Source: Pseudomonas parakoreensis (GTDB taxonomy: Bacteria; Pseudomonadota; Gammaproteobacteria; Pseudomonadales; Pseudomonadaceae). Taken from it: 43,936 nt of DNA. The stretch is from positions 1 to 43,936 of the forward strand of contig NZ_BQHY01000028.1 in assembly GCF_021602155.1 (NCBI RefSeq). Direction: 5' to 3'. The translations under genes and the position numbers were made by a program. This document shows, one piece after another, positions 32,469 to 40,527 of the stretch. The notes under the pieces are model-generated. The model saw only the letters and a list, made by a program, of their open reading frames with translations, was not told where the DNA came from and did no database searches. The stretch's first letter is position 1. Each line of letters starts with the position of its first letter.

Positions 32469-34016
32469 ATGGAAGAACAGCTTATTCTGGTATCGCCCAA
32501 GGATCGCCAGACCGGTGTAGCCTCAAAGATGGAAGTGCATCACCAGGGACTGCGCCATCGCGCATTTTCGATTCTGCTCTTCGACTCACAAGGTCGGATG
32601 CTGATGCAGCAACGCGCGTTGGGCAAATATCATTCTGGCGGATTATGGACCAACACGTGCTGCGGGCATCCTCGCCCTGGCGAACGCACGGCCGCCGCAG
32701 CCCTGCGTCGACTGCAGGAGGAAATGGGCACGACGTGCAAACTGCAGAAAGTCGCCTCGATGCTCTATTACGAGCAAATGTCCAATCAACTGATCGAGCA
32801 TGAATTTGACCACGTGTTTGCCGGCCTCAGCCAGCTCGATCCGGTAGCCAATCCGGAGGAAGTCGAAAGTTGGGAGTGGCTGTCGCTGGAGGAGATCACC
32901 GAACGGATCGAACAGACACCCGAGCAGTTCACGATCTGGTTTCGCCGGATGTTCGAGCAGTTCGGGACAGGGGGTGTAAGGCAATGGTTCGAGGCCGCCC
33001 GCGATGCGTCAGCGGCACGATCAATGCCTGATGCTTTTGGGAAAAACGCAAGATCACCCTGGGCCGTCCCGCCGTTGTATTGTCCGGCGCCGTTCCGGAT
33101 TGATACGGCGCTGGCCGAGGCTGTCGAAGATCGGCTTATGCCATGGATCAAGGAGGTCGGCATATTTGCGGGACAACTCGAAAAGGTCCGCGCCATGGGG
33201 TTCGGTCGCTTCGCCATGCTTTGCCATACCGACACTCACGATCCCGATCGCCTGCTGCTTTCGGCACAGTGCATCGCCGCCCTGTTTGCCGTGGATGATT
33301 ACTACTGCGATGACGAGCGAACCGGCTCCGAACCGCGCCTGGTAGGGCCCCGACTTTCGCTGGCGCTGGCCGCACTGGAGCCGGCACACCTGCCCTCTCG
33401 CTTTCGTTGCGGTCTTGATCAGGCACTGAACAGTGACCCGGTACTGGTTGCGCTTCGCGCCTATATGGACCGCGTTCAGGCATTCGCATCTTCCGTACAA
33501 GTGGCCAGGGTACGCCACGAAATCATCGCCATGTTTGTCACCATGACTGCCGAAGCGGCCTGGCGTCTGGAAGGATTGACCCCACCCATCTGGGAATACC
33601 TCGCGCAACGCCAGACCAACAGTTTTCTACCTTGCATGTCATTGATCGACGTGATCGGCGGATACGAACTGCCAGCACACATTTATAGCGCCCCTGCCGT
33701 GCGGCGCGTGACCACGCTGGCCGCCAGCGCCACGATCGTCGCCAACGATCTGTATTCCGCACACAAGGAAAATCAGACCGCAATCGGCGATTTCAATCTG
33801 CCGCTGTTACTGGCTCGCGAACACAATTGCACGCCCCGACAAGCGATGATCAAGTGTGCGCACGTTCATGACGAAATCGTGCACCTGTATGAAGCGGCGG
33901 AACAAGCCGTGCTGCCGGATGCATCGCCGCTGCTGCAGCGTTTTCTGACCGGCATAAAAAGCTGGGTCTCCGGCAGTCTTGAATGGCACCGGCACAGTGG
34001 CCGCTATCACGGCTGA
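32469..34016 (+). CDS. Fusion of isopentenyl-diphosphate isomerase and a class I terpene synthase (2-MIB/2-methylenebornane type)
   Basis: One uninterrupted 515-aa frame with two enzymes. Residues 1-175 are a type I IPP isomerase (Nudix fold): TNTCCGHPRPGE with catalytic Cys65, and IEHEFDH with Glu110/Glu112. They interconvert IPP and DMAPP. Residues about 200-515 are a class I terpene synthase: metal motif DDYYCDDE (276-283), NSE triad NDLYSAHKE (Asn426, Ser430, Glu434) and a C-terminal RY pair (512-513). The motif pattern matches 2-methylisoborneol-type synthases (DDCYCED and NDLYSYTKE, recalled). Those enzymes carry a disordered N-terminal extension; here the isomerase takes its place. They act on 2-methyl-GPP made by a methyltransferase, but none lies in this window. 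The ribosome site AAGGAG sits well before the ATG. Base composition looks less GC-rich than the flanks. Confidence 0.9.
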   Translation: MEEQLILVSPKDRQTGVASKMEVHHQGLRHRAFSILLFDSQGRMLMQQRALGKYHSGGLWTNTCCGHPRPGERTAAAALRRLQEEMGTTCKLQKVASMLYYEQMSNQLIEHEFDHVFAGLSQLDPVANPEEVESWEWLSLEEITERIEQTPEQFTIWFRRMFEQFGTGGVRQWFEAARDASAARSMPDAFGKNARSPWAVPPLYCPAPFRIDTALAEAVEDRLMPWIKEVGIFAGQLEKVRAMGFGRFAMLCHTDTHDPDRLLLSAQCIAALFAVDDYYCDDERTGSEPRLVGPRLSLALAALEPAHLPSRFRCGLDQALNSDPVLVALRAYMDRVQAFASSVQVARVRHEIIAMFVTMTAEAAWRLEGLTPPIWEYLAQRQTNSFLPCMSLIDVIGGYELPAHIYSAPAVRRVTTLAASATIVANDLYSAHKENQTAIGDFNLPLLLAREHNCTPRQAMIKCAHVHDEIVHLYEAAEQAVLPDASPLLQRFLTGIKSWVSGSLEWHRHSGRYHG

Positions 34017-34103
34017 ACGTGTCGATCTTTTCATGCATGCGGATGAACTCTCGCAGCTCGCCATGGGTCAGCTGACTGAGCCCTTAACCCAGGCATTTCG
34101 AGC

Positions 34104-34904
34104 ATGCAGATTTCCCTCGCCCGCCAAGTAGCACTGGTCACCGGCGCCAGTTCCGGCATCGGCCATGCCGCCGCCAAAGCGCTGGCCGCTGCCGGCGCCG
34201 CCGTCGTGATCAATTACCACCGTCAGGCCGAACCTGCTCAAGCGCTGGCGCAGCAAATCATCGCCGACGGCGGTCAGGCACTGGCCATCGGCGCCGATAT
34301 TTCCAAGGAAGATGAAGTCGAACGGCTGTTCGCCGAGACCCTCGAGGCCTTTGGTGCGCTGGACATTCTGGTGGCCAATTCCGGCCTGCAAAAGGATGCC
34401 GCGGCGGTGGACATGACTCTGGAAGACTGGAACACGGTGATCGGCGTCAACCTCACCGGGCAGTTTCTCTGCGCCCGTGCCGCGCTGCGGATTTTCAACC
34501 GTCAGGGCGTGCGTGAAGGCGTGTCCCGCGCCGCCGGCAAGATCATTCACATGAGTTCGGTGCATCAGCGCATTCCGTGGGCCGGGCATGTCAACTATGC
34601 GGCGTCCAAGGGCGGCGTCGATCAGTTGATGCAGACCCTCGCCCAGGAAGTCAGCCAGCAGCGCATTCGCATCAACGGCATCGCGCCGGGGGCGATTCGC
34701 ACGGCGATCAATCAGCAAGCCACCGAAGGCGCCGCCGCTGACAAACTGCTGGAGCTGATTCCCTACGGGCGCATCGGCGACGTCGAGGACATCGCCAACG
34801 CGGTGGTGTTTCTCGCTTCCGACGCCGCCGACTACATCGTCGGCACCACCCTGTTCATCGACGGCGGCATGAGTCTTTATCCGGAGTTTCGCGGCAATGG
34901 CTGA
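34104..34904 (+). CDS. Short-chain dehydrogenase, glucose 1-dehydrogenase type
   Basis: A 266-aa classical SDR oxidoreductase: nucleotide-binding TGASSGIG near residue 13, NSG in place of the usual NAG, catalytic Ser152, Tyr165 and Lys169 (NYAASK), and a C-terminal FIDGGMSLYPEF typical of enzymes annotated as glucose 1-dehydrogenase. It probably oxidises a sugar with NAD(P)+ in the cytoplasm; the exact substrate is inferred from family only. Its end overlaps the next gene by eight bases (ATGGCTGA), so the two are translationally coupled. It starts 87 bp after the terpene synthase gene with no clear terminator between, so read-through is possible. Confidence 0.88.
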   Translation: MQISLARQVALVTGASSGIGHAAAKALAAAGAAVVINYHRQAEPAQALAQQIIADGGQALAIGADISKEDEVERLFAETLEAFGALDILVANSGLQKDAAAVDMTLEDWNTVIGVNLTGQFLCARAALRIFNRQGVREGVSRAAGKIIHMSSVHQRIPWAGHVNYAASKGGVDQLMQTLAQEVSQQRIRINGIAPGAIRTAINQQATEGAAADKLLELIPYGRIGDVEDIANAVVFLASDAADYIVGTTLFIDGGMSLYPEFRGNG

Positions 34905-36723
34905 GCATCATTCTGAACGACAAAGCCCGATTGACGCCCACGGCATCATCGGCGACCTGCGCAGTGCCGCGCTGGTCAACGACAAGGGCAGCGTGGATTT
35001 TTTCTGCTGGCCGGAATTCGACAGCCCGTCGATCTTCTGTTCGCTGCTCGATACCCCAGAAGCGGGGATTTTCCAGCTCGCCCCGGACTTGCCCGATGCG
35101 CGGCGCGAGCAAATCTATCTGCCGGACACCAACGTTCTGCAGACCCGCTGGCTCAGCGAACAGGACGTTGTGGAAATCACCGACCTGCTGCCGATCGGCG
35201 ACAGCGTCGATGATCTGCCGCTGCTGATGCGCCGGGTGCGCGTGGTCAGCGGTGAAGCGACGTTTCACATGCGCTGCGCGGTGCGCCATGACTACGCGCG
35301 CGCCAACACCCGGGCGCAGATGGATGAACAATCGGTGATTTTCAGCGCCGAGGGTCAACCGTCGTTGCGGCTGGTGGCGGATCAGGCGTTGCGCATTGAT
35401 GGCGAATCGGCCGTTGCTTCCTTCAGTTTGCAACAGAATCAACACGCCGAGTTCGTCCTCGGTGGCGCCGACGATCCGCGCTTCAAGGATGACGGTGCGA
35501 AAATGTGCCTGGAGCGCACGCTGAAGTTCTGGCGCGACTGGATCGGCCAGTCCAACTACCGCGGGCGCTGGCGGGAGATGGTCAATCGTTCGGCCCTGGC
35601 GCTCAAGCTGCTGACCTCGCGCAAGCACGGCGCGATTCTCGCCGCCGCCACGTTCGGCCTGCCGGAAACCCCCGGCGGCGAGCGCAACTGGGACTACCGC
35701 TACACCTGGATCCGCGACGCCTCGTTCACCGTCTACGCGTTCATGCGCCTGGGCTTTGTCGATGAGGCCAACGCCTACATGGGCTGGCTGCGCGGACGGG
35801 TCAGCGATTGCCATGGTCATTCAACCAAACTCAATATCCTGTATGCCATCGACGGTCGCCAGCAACTGCCGGAAACCGAACTCTCGCACCTCTGCGGCCA
35901 TGGCGGCGCGCAACCGGTGCGCATCGGCAATGGCGCGTACGATCAGATTCAACTCGACATCTTCGGCGAGCTGATGGACGCGGTGTACCTGGTCAACAAA
36001 TACGGCGACGCGATTTCCCACCAAGGCTGGAAACACGTGCGCGAAGTGGTTGATCAGGTGTGTGAGACCTGGCAGACCACGGATGTCGGCATTTGGGAAA
36101 TGCGCGGTGAGCAGCATCACTTCTTGCACTCGCGACTGATGTGCTGGGTGGCCCTGGACCGGGCGATACGGCTCGCTTCGAAGCGTTCGCTGCCGGCGCC
36201 GTTCGCCCAGTGGGATCAGACCCGCCAGGCGATCTACGCCGACATCTGGGACAACTTCTGGAACGAGGAGCGCGGGCATTTCGTCCAGTACAAGGGCGGC
36301 ACCGCGCTCGACGGTTCGATGCTGCTGATGCCGCTGGTGCGCTTCGTCAGCGCCAAGGACCCGCGCTGGCTGTCGACCCTTGAAGCGATCGAAAAGACGC
36401 TGGTGCGCGACGGCATGGTTTACCGCTATCGCAACGATGACGCCAACATCGACGGCTTGACCGGCACCGAAGGCGCCTTTGCCGCCTGCTCGTTCTGGTA
36501 CGTCGAATGCCTGGCCCGGGCCGGTCAGGTGGAAAAGGCCCATCTGGAATTCGAACAACTGCTGCGCTATGCGAACCCGCTGGGGTTATACGCCGAAGAG
36601 TTCGACAGCCATGGCCGGCATCTGGGCAACACCCCGCAGGCGCTGACGCATCTGGCGTTGATCAGTGCGGCGAGTTTTCTCGATCGGCGTTTGAGTGGGG
36701 AAAAGGGTGAGTGGCAGCCGTAA
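34897..36723 (+). CDS. Glycoside hydrolase family 15 protein (glucoamylase/trehalase-like)
   Basis: A 608-aa protein with the two-part layout of bacterial GH15 enzymes: an N-terminal beta-sandwich (DAHGIIGDLRSAALV, VDFFCWPEFDSPSIF) to about residue 220, then an (alpha/alpha)6 barrel with WDYRYTWIRD, WEMRGEQHHFLHSRLM and a C-terminal EEFDSHGRHLGNTPQALTH region carrying the catalytic base. No signal peptide is seen, so it is cytoplasmic and probably acts on trehalose, maltose-type or glycogen-derived substrates. The coupled SDR gene suggests linked release and oxidation of a sugar; this is inference. Confidence 0.9.
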   Translation: MAEHHSERQSPIDAHGIIGDLRSAALVNDKGSVDFFCWPEFDSPSIFCSLLDTPEAGIFQLAPDLPDARREQIYLPDTNVLQTRWLSEQDVVEITDLLPIGDSVDDLPLLMRRVRVVSGEATFHMRCAVRHDYARANTRAQMDEQSVIFSAEGQPSLRLVADQALRIDGESAVASFSLQQNQHAEFVLGGADDPRFKDDGAKMCLERTLKFWRDWIGQSNYRGRWREMVNRSALALKLLTSRKHGAILAAATFGLPETPGGERNWDYRYTWIRDASFTVYAFMRLGFVDEANAYMGWLRGRVSDCHGHSTKLNILYAIDGRQQLPETELSHLCGHGGAQPVRIGNGAYDQIQLDIFGELMDAVYLVNKYGDAISHQGWKHVREVVDQVCETWQTTDVGIWEMRGEQHHFLHSRLMCWVALDRAIRLASKRSLPAPFAQWDQTRQAIYADIWDNFWNEERGHFVQYKGGTALDGSMLLMPLVRFVSAKDPRWLSTLEAIEKTLVRDGMVYRYRNDDANIDGLTGTEGAFAACSFWYVECLARAGQVEKAHLEFEQLLRYANPLGLYAEEFDSHGRHLGNTPQALTHLALISAASFLDRRLSGEKGEWQP

Positions 36724-36807
36724 TTTCGCCAGTATCTGTAGGAAATATGCCGCATCAGCACGCTTCGCTGGGCTAACCCCTACACAGAAATAAACAGATC
36801 AGATCTC

Positions 36808-36942
36808 CTGTGGTGAGGGGATTTATCCCCGATGGGCTGCGCAGCGGCCCCGCTCTTTGCCTGCTTATTTGTTCAGCAGTACCGCATTGCATGGCTTTGC
36901 GACTGCTGCGCAGTCGATCGGGGATAAATCCCCTCGCCACAG
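36808..36942. repeat. REPIN-type inverted repeat in a 390-bp gap
   Basis: Arms ctgtggtgaggggatttatc and gggataaatcccctcgccac with inner cgcagcggcc and ctgcgcagtc halves. It is the same family as the element at 30810-30947 in the opposite orientation. The rest of the gap 36724-37113 shows no gene; the 3' part should hold the promoter of the small unknown gene, but I cannot define it. Confidence 0.85.
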
Positions 36943-37113
36943 TTTGGGTAATTTGTTCCTGCTTCTTGTAAACAACACCCAGGCAAATCCCTCCCCCGCA
37001 ACCTGCACTTACACCCTGAAATACCCTGTTGCCAGCTGTTACATCCCCCCCTACCATCCACCGCAACGGGCACAGCGGAGCTGTCCAATAAAACCCGAAT
37101 TCAAGGAACCAGA

Positions 37114-37503
37114 ATGACCCAGCACGTCCACCGCCCCATCGCCACGCCCCTGCGCACCGGCCTGACCCGCACCCAACTCTGGGAAGCCGCCGACAAAGGC
37201 CTGATCAAGTGCTGGGAAATCGGCCGCCAGCGCGCCACCCGCTTCCCCGACCTCGCGCAACAATGCCTCGCCGGCGAACTGCCGGTACTCGGCTGGAAAG
37301 GTGGCGTCAGCCGCAGCCTGAAGAAAAACGAGAAATACGGCTCGCTGAAATACCTCGCTCAGTGGCAGGGCTTGCGGGGCGAGGATCTGGATATTGATCT
37401 GAGTGAAGAACGCTCGATGACCTGTTCGCGGACGAAGATGCGGGTGACGTTTACGCCGGATCGGACGAAGTATTTCAATCAGGTGGCGGAAGCCGAGGCT
37501 TAG
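37114..37503 (+). CDS. Small conserved-looking protein of unknown function
   Basis: A 129-aa soluble, basic protein; I do not recognise a family. AAGGAA stands seven bases before the ATG. The N-terminal half (TRTQLWEAADKGLIKCWEIGRQRATRFPDL) could form helices reminiscent of a small DNA-binding or adaptor fold. The middle is rich in lysine (KGGVSRSLKKNEKYG), and two Cys occur (CWEIG, MTCSRTK). High-GC codon use matches the neighbours, which supports a real gene. It stands alone between two REPIN elements. Confidence 0.65.
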   Translation: MTQHVHRPIATPLRTGLTRTQLWEAADKGLIKCWEIGRQRATRFPDLAQQCLAGELPVLGWKGGVSRSLKKNEKYGSLKYLAQWQGLRGEDLDIDLSEERSMTCSRTKMRVTFTPDRTKYFNQVAEAEA

Positions 37504-37531
37504 GAAACAACGCCGACAAGTGACGCTTCCC

Positions 37532-37627
37532 CTGTGGCGAGGGAGCTTGCTCCCGCAGGCCTGCGCAGCAGTGCATTTAAGTATGGGGTCGCTTCGCAAC
37601 CCGGCGGGAGCAAGCTCCCTCGCCACA
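37532..37627. repeat. REPIN-type inverted repeat
   Basis: Arms ctgtggcgagggagcttgct and agcaagctccctcgccaca in inverted orientation, about 96 bp in total, between the small unknown gene and the hydrolase gene. Confidence 0.85.
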
Positions 37628-37675
37628 ACGGAATGGTCTAGTGTTGCCTGACGCCCAATTGCTGTGGAGTCTGCC

Positions 37676-38569
37676 GTGTCTGACATTCAACGCATACTGA
37701 CACCGAACCTGACCGTTGCCTTTGAACAGCACGGCCCGTCCAACGGCGACGCGGTCGTATTGCTGCATGGCTTCCCCTACTCGCCTCGGGCGTACGACGA
37801 AATCGCCCCGGTCCTCGCCGCCGAGGGTTATCGGGTGATCGTCCCTTATCTGCGCGGTTACGGGCCGACCCGCTTCAACCACCCCGAAACACTGCGCTCC
37901 GGCCAGCAAGCAGCCCTCGCCCAGGATTTGCTGGAGTTGATGAACGCACTGGGTATCGAACACGCCACGCTTTGCGGTTACGACTGGGGCGGTCGGGCAG
38001 CGTGCATCGTTGCGGCGTTGTTTCCCGAGCGGGTGCGCGGGTTGGTGACGGGGGATGGCTATAACGTGCAGGACATCGCCAATTCGACCCGGCCTCTGGA
38101 TCCCGAGACCGAGCACCGTTATTGGTACCAGTACTATTTCCACACGCCTCGAGGCGTCGCGGGCCTGACGCAAAACCGGCGGGCGCTCTGTGAATTGCTC
38201 TGGAGCTTGTGGTCACCGACCTGGACACGCAACGCCGAACGTTATCCGCTGAGCGCTCCGGCCTTCGACAACCCGGACTTCGTGGACGTGGTGATTCATT
38301 CCTACCGTCATCGCTTCATGTACGCCGCAGGCGATCCGGCACTGCAATGGATGGAAGACGCGTTGATCAAACAACCGCCGATCAGCGTGCCGACTGTCTC
38401 CCTGTGCGGTGCCGATGACGGGGTCGGTCCGGCGCCGGAAGTCGATGAAGACATTGCGCACTTCACCGGGCTGTACGAAAGGCGCGTGCTGCCCGGTGTC
38501 GGCCACAACATTCCCGAAGAAGCACCGCAGCAAACGCTCAAGGCACTACTGGATCTGCTCCAGCGCTGA
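37676..38569 (+). CDS. Alpha/beta hydrolase, epoxide-hydrolase-like
   Basis: A 297-aa protein with oxyanion motif HGFP (31-34), an aspartate nucleophile Asp103 in GYDWGG (serine hydrolases have Ser here) and a C-terminal His in GVGHNIPEE. The Asp nucleophile and the cap region with WYQYYF point to the epoxide hydrolase/haloalkane dehalogenase branch. The GTG at 37676 is preferred to the in-frame GTG at 37664 because GGAG lies six bases before it. The 3' end overlaps the convergent AraC-type gene by 32 bp. Substrate unknown. Confidence 0.85.
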   Translation: MSDIQRILTPNLTVAFEQHGPSNGDAVVLLHGFPYSPRAYDEIAPVLAAEGYRVIVPYLRGYGPTRFNHPETLRSGQQAALAQDLLELMNALGIEHATLCGYDWGGRAACIVAALFPERVRGLVTGDGYNVQDIANSTRPLDPETEHRYWYQYYFHTPRGVAGLTQNRRALCELLWSLWSPTWTRNAERYPLSAPAFDNPDFVDVVIHSYRHRFMYAAGDPALQWMEDALIKQPPISVPTVSLCGADDGVGPAPEVDEDIAHFTGLYERRVLPGVGHNIPEEAPQQTLKALLDLLQR

Positions 38570-39521
38570 CCGAAAACCGCTCCCGATACGCCTGCGGCGT
38601 CACCCCGATCGCGCGCAGAAAACTGCGGCGCAAGGTTTCTTCACTGCCAAAGCCGCAATTGGCCGCAATGCGTTTCACCGGCAGCCCGGTGTCGCTGAGC
38701 AGACGCCGCGCCGTCTCGACGCGGATCAGTTCGATGGCGCGGGCCGGGGTCTGGCCGGTGTCGGCGCGGTAGTGGCGGACGAAACTGCGTTCGCTCATGC
38801 CAGCCTGTTCGGCCAGGGTCGGGACGCCGAGGTCGCAGGTGAGGTTTTCGGCGATCCAGGCGTGCAAATCATCGAAACGGTTGCCTTGTTTTTGCAGTGA
38901 TAACGTCACGCTGAATTGCGACTGCCCGCCCGGGCGCTTGAGGAACACCACCAATTGTCGGGCGACGTCCAGTGCCATGTCGCGACCGAGGTCGTCTTCG
39001 ACCATGGCCAGCGCGAGGTCGATGCCGGCGGTGACGCCCGCCGAGGTCCAGACCGGGCCGTCGTTGATGAAGATCGGATTGGGCTCGACTTGCAATTGCG
39101 GGTGCTGCCGCGCCAGTTGTTCGCAGCGTGTCCAGTGGGTGACGACCCGGCGACCGTCGAGCCAGCCGCTGGCCGCCAGCAGAAACGCGCCGGTGCAGAC
39201 CGAGGCAACCCGCCGGCATCCACCGGCATGTTCACGCACCCAGCTCACCAATTCAGCGTCTTCGGCAGCCGCGTAAACACCCCAGCCACCGGCGATGATC
39301 AGGGTATCGCTGGGCTGCTTCGGCAGCGGCTCGGCCAGCATCGCCAACCCGGCGGAAGCGTTCACCGCGCCGCCGCCGCTGGCGATGACTGTTGGCGCGT
39401 ACGGCGCAGGCAAACCCTGCTGGCGGGCGATATCGTTGGCCGAGGCGAATACTTGCAACGGGCCCGTAACATCGAGCAATTGCACATTGGCGAACGCGAG
39501 AACGTGGATGGTTTTCGACAT
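38538..39521 (-). CDS. GlxA-type AraC family transcriptional regulator with DJ-1/PfpI sensor domain
   Basis: A 327-aa regulator. Residues about 5-190 form a DJ-1/PfpI-like domain with the nucleophile-elbow Cys109 in ASVCTGAFLL. Residues about 220-320 hold two AraC helix-turn-helix motifs (VPTLAEQAGMSERSFVRHYR and VKRIAANCGFGSEETLRRSF). It is divergent, across 88 bp, from inhA, which has the same DJ-1 fold; control of inhA is likely but inferred. Its 3' end overlaps the hydrolase gene. Confidence 0.9.
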   Translation of the reverse strand: MSKTIHVLAFANVQLLDVTGPLQVFASANDIARQQGLPAPYAPTVIASGGGAVNASAGLAMLAEPLPKQPSDTLIIAGGWGVYAAAEDAELVSWVREHAGGCRRVASVCTGAFLLAASGWLDGRRVVTHWTRCEQLARQHPQLQVEPNPIFINDGPVWTSAGVTAGIDLALAMVEDDLGRDMALDVARQLVVFLKRPGGQSQFSVTLSLQKQGNRFDDLHAWIAENLTCDLGVPTLAEQAGMSERSFVRHYRADTGQTPARAIELIRVETARRLLSDTGLPVKRIAANCGFGSEETLRRSFLRAIGVTPQAYRERFSVSAGADPVVP

Positions 39522-39609
39522 TTGGCGTAATTCGTGGGCTGATTGGCGTATGCGCCAAAACCTACGCGCCTACAGTGAAGCCGTCTACCCCTTTTCACGG
39601 AGAAGAATC

Positions 39610-40296
39610 ATGGCGTTGCAGATCGGTTTTCTGTTGTTTCCACAGGTGCAGCAACTCGACCTGACCGGCCCCTATGATGTGCTGGCCTCGTTGCCGGACG
39701 TGCAGGTGCATCTGGTCTGGAAGGATCTGGTCCCGGTCACCGCCAGCACCGGGCTGGTGCTGAAACCGACCACAACCTTCGAGGACTGCCCGGATCTGGA
39801 TGTGATCTGCGTACCCGGCGGCGCCGGGGTCGGGCCGTTGATGGAGGATGAACAGACGCTGGGGTTCATCAAGCGTCAGGCGGCGCAGGCCAGGTATGTG
39901 ACGTCGGTGTGCACCGGTTCGCTGGTGCTGGGCGCGGCGGGACTGCTGCAAGGCAAACGCGCCACCACGCACTGGGCTTATCACGAGCTGCTGCCAAAAC
40001 TCGGCGCAATTGCGGTGCAGGACCGGGTGGTGCGCGACGGCAATCTGTTTACCGGTGGCGGGATTACCGCAGGCATCGACTTTGCGCTGGTGCTGGCCGC
40101 CGAACTGGTGGGGGCCGAGGCGGCGCAGTTGATTCAGTTGCAACTGGAATATGCGCCGGCGCCGCCGTTCAGCTCCGGAAGCCCGGAGACGGCGCCGAGT
40201 GCAGTTGTTGAAGAAGCCCGCAAGCGTGCAGCTCCGTCGTTGAAGTTGCGCACTGAAATCACCGAGCGCGCGGCGGTGAAATTGAACCTGCGCTGA
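39610..40296 (+). CDS. inhA: Isonitrile hydratase
   Basis: A 228-aa DJ-1/PfpI-superfamily enzyme that hydrates isonitriles to N-substituted formamides. The length equals that recalled for InhA of P. putida N19-2, and the nucleophile is at the same position, Cys101 (TSVCTGSLVLGAAGLL). GLFLF-like start MALQIGFLLF and PGGAGVGPLMED are family features. The ATG at 39610 has GGAGAA upstream; longer in-frame extensions run into the divergent promoter region. Neighbour: the GlxA-type regulator on the other strand. Confidence 0.88.
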   Translation: MALQIGFLLFPQVQQLDLTGPYDVLASLPDVQVHLVWKDLVPVTASTGLVLKPTTTFEDCPDLDVICVPGGAGVGPLMEDEQTLGFIKRQAAQARYVTSVCTGSLVLGAAGLLQGKRATTHWAYHELLPKLGAIAVQDRVVRDGNLFTGGGITAGIDFALVLAAELVGAEAAQLIQLQLEYAPAPPFSSGSPETAPSAVVEEARKRAAPSLKLRTEITERAAVKLNLR

Positions 40297-40318
40297 TCTT
40301 TCAGCCTTGCACGAATCC

Positions 40319-40410
40319 CTGTGGGAGCTGGCTTGCCAGCGATGGCGGTACATCAGGCGATGAAGATGTCGGCTGTACAAGCCTCATCGCTGGCAAGCCA
40401 GCTCCCACAT
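40319..40410. repeat. REPIN-type inverted repeat
   Basis: Arms ctgtgggagctggcttgcca and tggcaagccagctcccaca, inverted, about 92 bp, between inhA and the CPBP gene. The same arm type occurs in the tandem array at the right edge of the window. Confidence 0.85.
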
Positions 40411-40527
40411 TTTTTTGCGTCAGCCACAGGTCTGCATGTTGTCCCGGTTTCTCGCCTCAACTTCACTTGTACCCTCGCCCCCACCCGTGTAGAAAGCCAG
40501 TCCACGAATCGTGCACAAGGACTTTCC

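Noticed and set aside
39295-39609. Upstream extension of isonitrile hydratase
   Set aside because: It overlaps the divergent regulator gene, lacks a ribosome site, and would break the match to the usual 228-aa length and Cys101 position.
40321-40527. Upstream extension of the CPBP protein
   Set aside because: It begins inside a REPIN and is not membrane-like; the ATG at 40528 starts directly with a hydrophobic helix.
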